The translations under genes and the position numbers were made by a program. A stretch of 64,000 nt of DNA, taken from NCBI GenBank assembly GCA_965243145.1, contig CBDEUB010000002.1, positions 1,302,001 to 1,366,000 of the forward strand, in the 5' to 3' direction. The notes under the pieces are model-generated. The model made no database searches. It was not told the DNA's origin and saw only the letters and a program-made list of their open reading frames with translations. This document shows, piece after piece, positions 33,142 to 42,731 of this stretch (position 1 is its first letter; each line of letters opens with the position of its first letter). The DNA is from CBDBLK01 sp965243145. Lineage in GTDB: Bacteria; Bdellovibrionota; Bacteriovoracia; Bacteriovoracales; Bacteriovoracaceae.

Positions 33142-34752
33142 ATGCTTAAAAACTGGGGACTGTTGGCCTGCCTGGCCTTCAGTTTGAGTTGTGGCCTGTT
33201 GCCCTTGGGAGAGGGCCAGGAAGAGGCCCAAGAGGACGGGGAAAGCATCGTCCTCGCCCCACAAAGCTGGTTCAAAGTACCCGAACGATTCACTACGCGA
33301 ACCAAAAAAGACAAATACCAAACCCACGCCTTTTTCGACCTTTCCTCCAACCAGTCGGGGGGCAGTTTTCTCATCGACTATGTTTTGCTCACACCCGCAG
33401 GAAGCGAATTTTATTACGATTTTGATTTGGTGAGTGGAAAAAAATTTCAAAAGTTCCGCTACTGTCCGCAAAAAGACATTTGGCAAAGCTATGAAGGCCT
33501 TATCGAACGCCCGCCGTTTAGCGAAGGCCTAGTTCCCCGATTGCTCGACCGCCGGGGACGGCCACAGCGCATCTGGGTTTTTGGAGGGCCACAATCTCTG
33601 GTGCAAAGAAACGATGGCCGAGATTTTTCCCAGAATGCGCGGGTTTTGGGGGGCATGGTTTTGCAGTATTGCCCCAGTTATCCCTGCCGCGAGGACGGCC
33701 AGTGGCAGGGGTGGCCCATTCTGGTGGCGGTCAACGACCGCGACCCCGCCATGGCCAAAATCAAAACCATGACCGAACTGAAACTGGCGGTGGATTGGAA
33801 TTATGTCAAGGCCTTTGCCCAAAACGGTTTCGGGCGCAGTATTCTGGCCTTTGGAGAAAATCCCGCCTACCGGATCGTCGGCGAGGCCGAGGCGGAGAAC
33901 ATTCTCGATTTTGTCTTTGAGCACGGACACCAGTTTGAACCCAAAGAAATGGCGGGGCTTAAAAAAAATTGTTTCCTCTTATACGACTATATCTGGAACT
34001 CGGTTCAACGCATCCACCGCCAGTCCCGTCCAAATGGCAAGGCCAAAGGGGGACTGGACGAGCGGGAAAAAGAAGTCATCCAGGAACCCGCGAGAACTTC
34101 CGACGACAATTTGTTGGTTCGCCTCAAACAAATAGAAGTGGGACTCAGTCGAAGCAATGTGGTTCAAGACAATGCCGATGCCGGCATTACGGGGTATTCT
34201 CCCAAATTGCAACAATCCACGCCGAATGCCGAACAGACGCCGCCCAATGCCGGCAATTGGCCTTCTTTTTTCCAACACTTTTATAAAAATTACAAAGACC
34301 GCTTTCACACCTGCCAAAAATATGTACGGCCGGCCAATATTGGCCACGACCACAAAAGACACTGGTTTTTTGCCCACTTGGCGGCCTTCACCCACCTGGA
34401 AGAACTGGGGCACTCCTACGACTGTCTGGAAGGAGCGTGGAACAGAAACAGCACTTCTTCAATAGAACGGCAGAATTTTTGTAGCGCTAAAAAATTGAAT
34501 TTGGCCTTTAAATCCAGCGTCACCGCCATGGAAAACTTGGCCAATTTGGGACGGGAACACTTCCGATACATTACCTATGACTCGGGCGTGGGGGCCAGTC
34601 GGGAAAAAATTTATAACTGGGTGTATGTCGATGCCAAGGGATTGAGTTGCATGACCGGAAACTCCAGGCCGCACCTGACTCGCATTTTTCCGGAAAATGT
34701 CTGGTGGGAAGATTTTGCAAACCCCAAGGGACAAACCAACCACCTTTTTTAA
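33142..34752 (+). CDS. Hypothetical lipoprotein
   Basis: 536 aa. MLKNWGLLACLAFSLSC is a lipoprotein signal with Cys17 as the lipidation site. The rest is soluble, aromatic-rich and has no recognised domain. A stretch at about 335-375 is charged and disordered. ATG 33142 is used because any upstream start would run through the tRNA gene. It lies 18 bp ahead of nuoB and may share its transcript. Confidence 0.6.
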   Translation: MLKNWGLLACLAFSLSCGLLPLGEGQEEAQEDGESIVLAPQSWFKVPERFTTRTKKDKYQTHAFFDLSSNQSGGSFLIDYVLLTPAGSEFYYDFDLVSGKKFQKFRYCPQKDIWQSYEGLIERPPFSEGLVPRLLDRRGRPQRIWVFGGPQSLVQRNDGRDFSQNARVLGGMVLQYCPSYPCREDGQWQGWPILVAVNDRDPAMAKIKTMTELKLAVDWNYVKAFAQNGFGRSILAFGENPAYRIVGEAEAENILDFVFEHGHQFEPKEMAGLKKNCFLLYDYIWNSVQRIHRQSRPNGKAKGGLDEREKEVIQEPARTSDDNLLVRLKQIEVGLSRSNVVQDNADAGITGYSPKLQQSTPNAEQTPPNAGNWPSFFQHFYKNYKDRFHTCQKYVRPANIGHDHKRHWFFAHLAAFTHLEELGHSYDCLEGAWNRNSTSSIERQNFCSAKKLNLAFKSSVTAMENLANLGREHFRYITYDSGVGASREKIYNWVYVDAKGLSCMTGNSRPHLTRIFPENVWWEDFANPKGQTNHLF

Positions 34753-34770
34753 GAATTTAAGGTCTGTGGT

Positions 34771-35328
34771 ATGAATGACAAAAAAAAGTTTTCCACTGGC
34801 CCGCACGCTCTGGCCAAAACGGAAAAACTGGATCAATTGGTCTACACCACCAAGGCGGCCAATTTTTTGGAATGGCTGCGCCGGTGGGGACAAAAAAATC
34901 AGTTGTGGCCCTTTCCCGCAGGCACGCTCTGTTGTGGAATGGAATATCATTCGGCGTCGGCCTCTCTGCGCGGGCCTCAACTGCTGGAATCCCCTCCTGG
35001 CCAATGGCCTATCGAAAAGAGCGATCTCATGGTGGTAGTGGGAACCGTTACCGAAAACCTCGTCCCTTATGTTTTAGAGGCCTATGCCGAAATGAATACC
35101 CCCAAATGGGTGATCGCCGTGGGCGCTTGTGCCGCCTCGGGCGGCCCCTATCCCACCTATAGTGTAGTGCCCGGCATCGGGCAACACATTCCGGTGGATG
35201 TCTTTGTTCCCGGTTGCCCGCCTTCTCCCGAAGCCATTTTAAACGCTGTCTCCCTGATCCAGGAACGCGTAGAGCAGGGAGTTTGTGCCGCCCATGGCGT
35301 GCGCCTCACGACGACGAGAACATCATGA
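34771..35328 (+). CDS. nuoB: NADH-quinone oxidoreductase subunit B
   Basis: 185 aa. The N2 [4Fe-4S] ligands are present: tandem Cys in GTLCCGMEYHSA, GACAASGGPY and VPGCPPSPEA. The PTYSVVPGIGQHIPVDVFVP stretch is typical of NuoB. It sits in the peripheral arm at the quinone site. Its TGA overlaps the ATG of nuoCD (ATGA). Confidence 0.93.
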   Translation: MNDKKKFSTGPHALAKTEKLDQLVYTTKAANFLEWLRRWGQKNQLWPFPAGTLCCGMEYHSASASLRGPQLLESPPGQWPIEKSDLMVVVGTVTENLVPYVLEAYAEMNTPKWVIAVGACAASGGPYPTYSVVPGIGQHIPVDVFVPGCPPSPEAILNAVSLIQERVEQGVCAAHGVRLTTTRTS

Positions 35329-36944
35329 CCTCAAACCAAATGCAAGAATTGGAAAGTAAACTCAAACAGCGCTTTGCCACCACCTTGCAATGGGATGCCG
35401 ATGCCGTCACGGTGGCCTTGAATCCCGCAAATTTTTCTTCGCATATACGCTTTTTGCGATTTGAGGCCAATTTTATTTTGTTGTTGGATATATGCGCAGT
35501 CGATCGGTTGAAACTCGCTCAAAATGCGAGTTCCCGATTTGAGCTGGTTTATATTTTGCTCAATATGGAAGAACATTTGCGCTTGCAGGCCAAAGTTCAA
35601 GTCAATGGCCAAGAGAAAATTCCCAGTGTCGCGGCGTTTTGGGAAAATGCCAAGTGGTGTGAAACCGAAGTTTCCGAACTGATGGGCATCCCCATCGAAA
35701 ATGCCACGGGGAAATCCCTCTTTTTGTCTTCTGGGTTTACTGGCCATCCTCTCAAAAAGGATTACACTCCCGACTCTCAAGGAACGCCAAGGGCCACCGT
35801 GGCCAAGCGGGCCTTTCCTGGGCCGCCACCATCCCATCCTCGTGCCGAATGGGTGGCACTTGGGCCGAATCATCCCGCCATGGCCGATAGTATGCGCATT
35901 TTTCTGCTCTTAGAAGGAGAAAAAGTCTGCCGCGCCAAGTGTGAAATAGGCCTGCTTCACAGAGGGGTGGAAAAATTGACCGAACAAAGAACCTATCAAC
36001 AAATCATTCCCTACGCCGAGAGACTCAACTACAATTCCCCCGCCATCAATGCCGTAGGGTGGTGCATGTCTGTGGAACGGGCGGCCCAATTAAAAATCCC
36101 CGATCGGGCCAAGGCCATCCGTATGATCTTGCAAGAATTTTCCCGCATCAATGATCACCTCTCGTGCCTGGGAACTTCACTGCTCGATGCCGGAGCGATC
36201 AAAAACTACCACGACTGTTTGGATTTGCGGGAATATGTTGCCAAGGCGATGCAATCCTACAGCGGTTCCCGCCACTTGAACGGAGTCATGCGCATTGGGG
36301 GATTGGCCCACGACCTTCCCACCGGCTGGGTCACCGAGGCCCTGGAAGTGGCCAAACGGCTCTCCCAAGGAATCAAAAAACTGAATTTGGCCCTCATTCA
36401 AGGCCGCTCCTGGATAGAGAAAACCAAATCTGGCACGGTCAGTGCATCCGACGCCATCAACTGGGGGTTGACTGGGCCAACTTTGCGCGCTTGTGGTGTC
36501 AACTACGATCTTCGCAAAACCAACCCGTACGACTTTTATCAAGATGTCGATTTTGAAATTCCACTGGGAATTAACGGCGATGCCTACGATCGCTTTTTAG
36601 TCCGGCTGGAAGAAATGCGCCAATCCCTACGCATTATCACTCAAGTCTTGGACAACCTGCCCTCCGGCGAAGTCTTTGCCGAAAACTCCCCGTGGAATCT
36701 GCGTGGTGAAGAGGCCCCTCCGTTACCGGCCAGAGAGCAGTACCACTTTATCGAAGCGGCCAACGGCGAACTAGGATTTTATCTGGTGAGCGACGGAACC
36801 CCATCCCCCTACCGCCTCAAAATCCGCCCTCCCGGCATGGCCTTAGGCCAGGCCTATCCCCAAATGGCGAAAAACACTTGGTACGAAAAGGCGTTGCTCG
36901 CTTTTACCTCTCTCAACCTTGTCCCCGGAGAAATTGACCGCTAA
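35325..36944 (+). CDS. nuoCD: NADH-quinone oxidoreductase subunits C and D, fused
   Basis: 539 aa. The NuoC part (about 1-150) contains EFEL-like FELVYILLNM and ETEVSELMGI. The NuoD part follows from about residue 170: GPNHPAM, CEIGLLHRGVEKLTEQRTYQQ (split for description), AERLNYNSP, RLIL-type RAKAIRMILQEFSRINDHL, and the C-terminal PGEIDR. The hydrogenase Ni-binding CxxC motifs are absent, so it is a complex I subunit. Fusion is known in several lineages. Confidence 0.92.
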   Translation: MTSNQMQELESKLKQRFATTLQWDADAVTVALNPANFSSHIRFLRFEANFILLLDICAVDRLKLAQNASSRFELVYILLNMEEHLRLQAKVQVNGQEKIPSVAAFWENAKWCETEVSELMGIPIENATGKSLFLSSGFTGHPLKKDYTPDSQGTPRATVAKRAFPGPPPSHPRAEWVALGPNHPAMADSMRIFLLLEGEKVCRAKCEIGLLHRGVEKLTEQRTYQQIIPYAERLNYNSPAINAVGWCMSVERAAQLKIPDRAKAIRMILQEFSRINDHLSCLGTSLLDAGAIKNYHDCLDLREYVAKAMQSYSGSRHLNGVMRIGGLAHDLPTGWVTEALEVAKRLSQGIKKLNLALIQGRSWIEKTKSGTVSASDAINWGLTGPTLRACGVNYDLRKTNPYDFYQDVDFEIPLGINGDAYDRFLVRLEEMRQSLRIITQVLDNLPSGEVFAENSPWNLRGEEAPPLPAREQYHFIEAANGELGFYLVSDGTPSPYRLKIRPPGMALGQAYPQMAKNTWYEKALLAFTSLNLVPGEIDR

Positions 36945-36953
36945 GAGGCCCAC

Positions 36954-37454
36954 ATGATTTTAGAAAAACAATTTTACTCGAAGAACTCTCTCCTGCGTTC
37001 CACTTTCATCCTCCTGCGGGGACTGGGAACCATGGGCCTGCGCCTCTTGTTTACTCTCCTGGGGAAAAAAATCCGCCACTCTGTTTTTCGGTCGGAGCGC
37101 AAACGCCTGAAGGGCCTACCCTACTTGTTGATCAACCGTGAAAAACAACTGGCCTGTATCAGTTGCGGCCTCTGCCAAGACATTTGCCCTTCCAACTGTC
37201 TGCACATCCTGATTGAAGGCCGGCCCGAAGAGGCCTACGGCAATCCCCCCGAAGGCGTTACGCTGGAAGTGCTCAAATGCATGTTCTGTGGCCTGTGTGA
37301 AGAAGTTTGCCCCGAGGATGCCATACGCATGGGGCCTGAGACAGTTCTTTCGGGCCACGCCGAACAGGAATGGGTTTGGGATCACCACTTTTTGGCCTTT
37401 CGGCCGTCCCTCAACGGAGGCCGTGGAGTTTTGTCCAAAACTCCCTGGCCTTAA
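36954..37454 (+). CDS. nuoI: NADH-quinone oxidoreductase subunit I
   Basis: 166 aa. Two [4Fe-4S] motifs: CISCGLCQDICP and CMFCGLCEEVCPEDAI. The basic N-terminal helix is membrane-associated in NuoI. It lies 9 bp behind nuoCD. No nuoA, H, J, K, L, M, N or E, F, G lies near, so the rest of complex I is encoded elsewhere or missing. Confidence 0.93.
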   Translation: MILEKQFYSKNSLLRSTFILLRGLGTMGLRLLFTLLGKKIRHSVFRSERKRLKGLPYLLINREKQLACISCGLCQDICPSNCLHILIEGRPEEAYGNPPEGVTLEVLKCMFCGLCEEVCPEDAIRMGPETVLSGHAEQEWVWDHHFLAFRPSLNGGRGVLSKTPWP

Positions 37455-37497
37455 AAGACGGCGACGACAAAAATAATCCAATAATTTTCTCTTAACT

Positions 37498-37526
37498 TTG
37501 ACGGCCTCGGCCTTTATTCCTATAAT
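37498..37526 (+). promoter_or_regulatory. Sigma-70 promoter of the repeat-protein gene
   Basis: TTGACG at 37498-37503 and TATAAT at 37521-37526, spacer 17. The leader to the ATG at 37583 is about 50 bases with AGAAGGAG near its end. Confidence 0.7.
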
Positions 37527-37582
37527 GAATTGAAACTGGCCATTGATTTGCGTTCCGCAGTTCTATAAAAGAAGGAGTTTTT

Positions 37583-40513
37583 ATGAACCGCCCAGTACTT
37601 TTTCTGATCTCTTTTTTGTTCAGCTTTAAGGCCTTTTCCAATCAAGCCACCCTGCCCGAAATTACATCCATGAGCATTTTCTACACCATCAACGATCGCA
37701 ACTACTGGAAGATAGATGGTTATCGCCACACTGGCGGCAAAGACCGCACAGTGACGGTCAAAATCGTGGGGTGGGGATACCCCAACGGAGAGGCGGCCCT
37801 CTACACGGATGCCCAATGCCAGAACAAAATTGGCAGCACCCCAACCCGAGAGAACAAGGTCTACCTTCCGGAGATTACAAAGGTCGCCAATATGATCTTT
37901 GCCTCGTATTTTGTCAAAGTGAATCTCAGCACTCCGGGGAAACACACCTTTTATTCCCAAATTCACTTGGACGACGGTTCTCGTTCCCCCTGCTCTACGG
38001 TCAAGGCCCAGTACACCCTGTCTTCATCTTCTGCATCCCTCCCCACTTTGGAGACACCCAGCGATGTCACCATTGTGTCGTCTCCAAGTCACGGGAGTCC
38101 CATTGTCCGCGTCCACGGACTGCAAAACGGGGATCGGGTTTATTTGTATGGAGGCCCCCAGTGCCGAGTTCCCATATACTCCCACCTGTACGAAGGCCGT
38201 GCGAATGGCACGACGGCGGATATTCGAGTCGACACTCTCCCCCTGGGGAATTATACGATTTACGCCAAGAGGCTACGCTTTCACCATGGGCCAAAGTGGT
38301 CGGATTGTTCCACTGCACATGCAGCTTACCAGGTTTCGTTGCCAACAACAATCTCAATCCCAGTGAATCTCAGATTGTTTACGCCGGATCGGGCCTCTTC
38401 AACTTTAAAAACACCGACTGTTGAAGTTTCCGGCGTGTATGTTTCTGATGTGATCAGGATTTTCAGCGACAGTCAGTGCACCCAACAAGTGGGCAGTGGC
38501 ACATCCCAATCGGGAAGGATCAGGATCACAACTCAAAAATTGGAACTCGGAAGTCACCGCCTTTACGCCAATGTGACCAGAGATGGTGTGACCACGGATT
38601 GTTCGACAAATTATATCGACTACACAGTGGTGAGGCCTTTGAACCCCTCCCATTTGAGATTGGTTAGGCCAAATAGGACATTTTCCACCCGCTCAAGGCC
38701 GCCCGTGGAAGTCTCCGGCGTGCGGGCCGAAGATGTGGTCAGACTTTTTAGTGACCGTCAGTGCACTAACCAAGTTGATAGTGGCACTTCTACGGGGGAA
38801 AGCATCCTGTTTGCCACGACGACATTTAGGCCCGGAAACTATCGCTTTTATGCCAACCTCACCAGGGCCGATGAGACATCCCTATGTTCGACGGCATTTA
38901 TAGATTACCAAGTTTTGGCCCCGGTCGATGACTCCATGTTGGCCCCCATACCCGCTTACAACCAGGCGAAGTTTAACGGCAGCGGTTATTCCGGATTTGC
39001 TAACCAAGATGGCCCAGTGGAATGGTGGATCAGTCCCGACGGAACTCTCTGGACAACGCGCTTTTGGAGTGAGCTGGAAAATACAGTGTTGGCCAAGATT
39101 GCAGAACTGGAGAAAAAGGGCGAGGATACCAGTGCCCGGGAAAAAGAATTGGCCTCCATTCGCAGGCACATAGACGACCGATTCAAGCTCAAAAGTTCCC
39201 GATTGGTGGCCAAAAAATTTAGTGACAATATTTCCTGGGAATTGTTGAATTGGGAATACAATACTCTCGTCTTCCAAACTAGAGAACCCGCTCCCATCAC
39301 CACCACCCAGGCCATATTGGATGCCGTCGAAGACCGCTACAGCGTCCGCTTGAATAAGATGCGGGAGAATGTGATCAGGCCTCCCACGGGATTGAAACTC
39401 ATAAGGCCAGAAACGGCCTCCTCCAGACTGGCCAGGCCGACTGTTGAAGTGGCCGGCATATTGCCCAGAGGAGTGGCCAAAATTTTTATTGATGATCGGT
39501 GCACAAAGGAAGTCAGCAACGCCATCGTCATACAAGAGGATATGGCATACATTATGAATTTGCCAAGAAAACTTTTCAAGCGAGAGGGGATTCAACTCGT
39601 TGTCACGGACAAATTAGCGCCTGGGAATTACAGTTTTTACCTCAACACCACCAGAGATAATCTCATATCGGAGTGCTCGACAGTATCTCTCGCTTACCAA
39701 GTCTTGCCTCCGATCGATGATTCCATGTTGGCCCCAATGCCCGCCCACGACGGGGCGCAATTTTACAAAGGTTATGTGACTGACAGAGAACGGCCGGCGG
39801 AATATTGGATCAGGCCAGATGGAACTTTCTGGATTTTTCGTTTTGAAGACCATTGGACAGAGAGAATACTGGCAAAGATCAAATACTACAAAAGCATAGG
39901 CAAGGATACCAGTTCTTTGGAGGCAGAAGTACGAGGCCGCAAAGCAAGTCAGACGATGAAAGCAAGGATTAGCAAGTCCATAATGATTGCCGGCAAATTT
40001 AGTGACAATGTTTCGCTGAACTTGTTGCAACAGGAATACAATGCTTTCTCTGGCCAATCCGTTGCTATCATCACGACGACGGCAACGATCGATGCCGTCG
40101 AAGATCGTTACGGCGTCCGCTTGGATCGGGTTCGGGCCAAAGTGAATTCCATTCCGATCTCGAATCAGCAACAAGTACAAGGCCAACAGCAACAACCAGT
40201 GATAGTGACGCCAGATGCCCCTTCGGGCCTAAAACTGATCAAACCGAACCATGCCAGTTCCAGACGGACAAGGCCAACCATTGAAGTGGCCAGTGTGCAG
40301 GCCGGGGATGTAATCAGACTTTTCAGAGATGGGAAATGTACCAAAGAAGTTGGTAGAGGCACGGCCTCCCAGGCGGGAGCAATCAGGATCAGAACAAAAA
40401 GATTGAGGCCCGGAATTTATCGCTTTTACGCCAATATCACCAGGGATGGTGTGGCCTCGGCGTGCTCGACGGCAAATGTGAAGTACACCGTTTTGGCAAG
40501 ACAGCGGCGCTGA
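37583..40513 (+). CDS. Large secreted protein with six Ig-like repeats
   Basis: 976 aa with a signal peptide (to about residue 20). Repeats of about 90 aa share a core: RPTVEVSGV, DVIRLFSDxQCT, GSGT, PGxYRFYANxTRDG, CSTxxIxYxV. Each has a pair of Cys that could form a disulfide. Two copies of a different unit (about 470-595 and 720-850), with PVEWWISPDGTLW and ITTTQAILDAVEDRY, interrupt the series. It is probably an exposed adhesin or matrix protein. No family is named with confidence. Strong SD and promoter. Confidence 0.7.
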   Translation: MNRPVLFLISFLFSFKAFSNQATLPEITSMSIFYTINDRNYWKIDGYRHTGGKDRTVTVKIVGWGYPNGEAALYTDAQCQNKIGSTPTRENKVYLPEITKVANMIFASYFVKVNLSTPGKHTFYSQIHLDDGSRSPCSTVKAQYTLSSSSASLPTLETPSDVTIVSSPSHGSPIVRVHGLQNGDRVYLYGGPQCRVPIYSHLYEGRANGTTADIRVDTLPLGNYTIYAKRLRFHHGPKWSDCSTAHAAYQVSLPTTISIPVNLRLFTPDRASSTLKTPTVEVSGVYVSDVIRIFSDSQCTQQVGSGTSQSGRIRITTQKLELGSHRLYANVTRDGVTTDCSTNYIDYTVVRPLNPSHLRLVRPNRTFSTRSRPPVEVSGVRAEDVVRLFSDRQCTNQVDSGTSTGESILFATTTFRPGNYRFYANLTRADETSLCSTAFIDYQVLAPVDDSMLAPIPAYNQAKFNGSGYSGFANQDGPVEWWISPDGTLWTTRFWSELENTVLAKIAELEKKGEDTSAREKELASIRRHIDDRFKLKSSRLVAKKFSDNISWELLNWEYNTLVFQTREPAPITTTQAILDAVEDRYSVRLNKMRENVIRPPTGLKLIRPETASSRLARPTVEVAGILPRGVAKIFIDDRCTKEVSNAIVIQEDMAYIMNLPRKLFKREGIQLVVTDKLAPGNYSFYLNTTRDNLISECSTVSLAYQVLPPIDDSMLAPMPAHDGAQFYKGYVTDRERPAEYWIRPDGTFWIFRFEDHWTERILAKIKYYKSIGKDTSSLEAEVRGRKASQTMKARISKSIMIAGKFSDNVSLNLLQQEYNAFSGQSVAIITTTATIDAVEDRYGVRLDRVRAKVNSIPISNQQQVQGQQQQPVIVTPDAPSGLKLIKPNHASSRRTRPTIEVASVQAGDVIRLFRDGKCTKEVGRGTASQAGAIRIRTKRLRPGIYRFYANITRDGVASACSTANVKYTVLARQRR

Positions 40514-40543
40514 AATGGCCTCCTTGGCCAAATGGGAACTAAT

Positions 40544-41230
40544 TTAAAAAAGTTGAACTTCCCGCTTCCCCACGCCAAAAATATCCCGCATGGAGAGATT
40601 GCGGGCACGCCTGCAACGCTTGAGAAAATCTTTGCGCGAAATTCTCTTGCCGCCCATATTGCTGACGGTTCTGGTGACCGATTGGGTGTCGAGCCACTCA
40701 ATTTTGGCCTGGCGGAGAATGTGCATCAGCGCCAGAAAGACGCCCTTGCCGGCGTTAGACTCCAGAGTAAACATGCTTTCCGCCGAAACCACCCCCTTGA
40801 CGGCGACGCCGTAAATCCCGGCCACCAAGTGCCCATCCCTCATTCCCTCCACCGAATAGGCAAATCCCATGTGGTGAAGGCCTATATAACTCTCCATAAT
40901 TTCTGGACTGATCCATGTTCCAAGTTGAGTCTTTCTCTTAACTTGGGCGCAATGTTTAATCACTGTTTCAAATTGAGTGTTGGCCAAAATGTCCAAATTG
41001 AGTTTGCGCAAGTATCTGCGCAAGCGCCTGGAAATGTTGAGTTCTGCAAAATCGACGACTCCCCGGGGGTCGGGACTAAACCAGGTCATGGGAAAGTCAT
41101 CCACGATCGGCCAGGGAAAAATGCCCTGTTCATAGGCCAAAACCAAAGAATAGGGGTCGAGATCACCACCGATGGCAACCAATCCGTTGGCCGCGGCCTG
41201 CTCAGCGGGGGGGAAACTCACCACAGTCAC
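40544..41230 (-). CDS. aat: Leucyl/phenylalanyl-tRNA--protein transferase
   Basis: 228 aa. GLVAIGGDLDP, YEQGIFPWP, WFSPDPRGVV, LGTWISPEIMESY, YSVEGMRDGHLVAGIYGVA and ESMF are the Aat signatures. It adds Leu or Phe to proteins with N-terminal Lys/Arg (N-degron pathway). Start GTG (41230). Convergent with the repeat-protein gene; the structured repeat is 24 bp upstream. Confidence 0.95.
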   Translation of the reverse strand: MTVVSFPPAEQAAANGLVAIGGDLDPYSLVLAYEQGIFPWPIVDDFPMTWFSPDPRGVVDFAELNISRRLRRYLRKLNLDILANTQFETVIKHCAQVKRKTQLGTWISPEIMESYIGLHHMGFAYSVEGMRDGHLVAGIYGVAVKGVVSAESMFTLESNAGKGVFLALMHILRQAKIEWLDTQSVTRTVSNMGGKRISRKDFLKRCRRARNLSMRDIFGVGKREVQLF

Positions 41231-41253
41231 AACTTCTCATTACCCCTTTTTTT

Positions 41254-41490
41254 GTAACTGCTCACACTTCAGGCCATCTTGCCTCCGCATCCTGCTCCGG
41301 CACTGCCCATCAGGGCAGTCGTCGCTCGTCGCCTTCCTGACGACTCCGTGTGAGTCAGCTTCGCCATCGCTCCCTGCGATGTGCAGGAAGCACACCTCAG
41401 TCGCTCTGTCTTAGCTATCATCCCAAGTCTTTCCTAAATTGTGAACAGTTACAGAACTTTTATCATAGTTCTTCATTGAGATGCGAGTTT
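41254..41490 (+). repeat. Dispersed structured repeat, copy D with 3' extension
   Basis: Core 41254-41451 (GTAACTGCTCACACTTC to GTGAACAGTTA) plus the same extension as copy A, ending GATGCGAGTTTA. The extension covers the 3' codons of the minus-strand gene at 41473-41712, so the repeat has become part of the coding sequence end. Confidence 0.9.
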
Positions 41491-41712
41491 ACCCTTTTTT
41501 GGAAGGGCCTTTTCCACTTTTTGGTTAATTCTCTGTTCGTATTTTTGAATGTCCTCGGGAGAAATATTTTGCACACTGAGTTTTTTGTAACTCTCCAAAG
41601 CGTTCTTTCTCTCGGAGCACTCGTGAACACCACCATCGCTTTCAATGGGAATATTTTTATATCCTTCTTTAATCCATGTTATTTCACTTTGGCAATATTT
41701 GCATTTGGCCAC
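41473..41712 (-). CDS. Small protein with one CxxC pair
   Basis: 79 aa. KCKYCQSEITWIKEG carries a CxxC (residues 4-7) typical of half a zinc ribbon. Another Cys lies at about 32 in HECSER. The rest is charged and helical. GTG start with GAGAGG upstream. Overlaps the 3' end of the ureohydrolase gene by 29 bp. Its last codons lie in repeat copy D. No function assigned. Confidence 0.6.
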   Translation of the reverse strand: MAKCKYCQSEITWIKEGYKNIPIESDGGVHECSERKNALESYKKLSVQNISPEDIQKYEQRINQKVEKALPKKGKLASQ

Positions 41713-42730
41713 ATTTACCTCTCGTGTTTAACTCCATCAGAAAAAAATTACTCATCGCGGCCGCTATGGCCAAAGTTGCATCCGGTTCGGGATTGATTCC
41801 TTCCCCTTTGTGCAAAAAAGGGGAAACCTCTACTAGATCAGCACCAGTCAGAGGAAATTGAGAAGTTAATTTTTTTAAAATAATAAAAATATGATCGGGA
41901 GTCAAGGTTCCGGAAATCCCGCTAGTGGCATCGGCGTATTGAGTGCTCAACACGCTTATGTCAAAGCTGACATAGAGTTCCTGCACACCCTGCCCGCGAA
42001 TCAATGCGGCCATAGACTCGCCTAGGGCATGAAGCTCTTGAATACTCAATTCGAGTAAATCTTTGGCCCAATACTGTCGAATCCCCTGGCCCTCCTGCTT
42101 GTATTCTCTTGGCGACTCACTCTGGCAAATACCAATTTGAATCAACTGATCGGGAGAGGTCAGGTGCGGCAAAATGGAGCGGCACCAAGATTGGGCACTG
42201 AGGCCAAGGGCACTTTGGCCTGGCGACAAATCGGGGGCCGAATCAAAGTGCAAAATGGCAACATTTTTCTTTTGCCGGTGCTTGTGCTGCAAATATGTTT
42301 TTATCAGAGGGTAGCTCACCGAGTGATCCCCCCCCAATCCCAAAATGCGCAAACCATTGCCAGTTTGGTAGAGCGTACTCAATACCTCTTCAGCAACGGA
42401 AAGCGGTGATACCGGCAAGGACTCGCGGCGATCACCGTAGAGTGCCAAACGGCACTTGGCCAAAGTTTCGTCATTGAGGTACTGGTCGTGCAAAAGCTGG
42501 GGAATGGCCCAAATATTGCCCAGATCAAAAAACTCTTCCCTCCCGGGAAGCTCCCGCAACTCCGAACGCACGCGATCAGGGGCGTGGCAGGCCCCGCACA
42601 TGGAACCGCCACTATCGAAAGGGATGCCTAAAAGCGCGGCCCTCGGGGCCTGGCCCAAGGATTTTTGCCGAGTGGCCGGTGCATCTAAGAAAGATGCCAT
42701 CTGGCCCAGAATATCCTCAAAAGTTTGCAT
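41684..42730 (-). CDS. Ureohydrolase-fold (arginase/agmatinase-like) protein with degenerate metal site
   Basis: 348 aa. The fold signatures are clear: AALLGIPFDSGG, LGLGGDHSVSYPL (first metal His), ILHFDSAPDL, YVSFDISVL and VEVSPF. Canonical enzymes have DAHxD and SxDxD at the last two motifs. Here they read DSAPD and SFDIS, so the metal-binding His and one bridging Asp are missing. It may be inactive, bind one metal, or use another chemistry. It lies one base behind the hydroxyacid dehydrogenase gene. Confidence 0.8.
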   Translation of the reverse strand: MQTFEDILGQMASFLDAPATRQKSLGQAPRAALLGIPFDSGGSMCGACHAPDRVRSELRELPGREEFFDLGNIWAIPQLLHDQYLNDETLAKCRLALYGDRRESLPVSPLSVAEEVLSTLYQTGNGLRILGLGGDHSVSYPLIKTYLQHKHRQKKNVAILHFDSAPDLSPGQSALGLSAQSWCRSILPHLTSPDQLIQIGICQSESPREYKQEGQGIRQYWAKDLLELSIQELHALGESMAALIRGQGVQELYVSFDISVLSTQYADATSGISGTLTPDHIFIILKKLTSQFPLTGADLVEVSPFLHKGEGINPEPDATLAIAAAMSNFFLMELNTRGKCGQMQILPK

Positions 42731-42731
42731 G

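Noticed and set aside
32746..33486. 246-codon minus-strand frame covering the tRNA-Leu gene
   Set aside because: It runs through a tRNA and opposes the lipoprotein gene with a signal peptide; no family features.
34771..37454. [NiFe]-hydrogenase (group 4) instead of complex I
   Set aside because: The large-subunit CxxC motifs needed to bind nickel are missing in the NuoCD protein.
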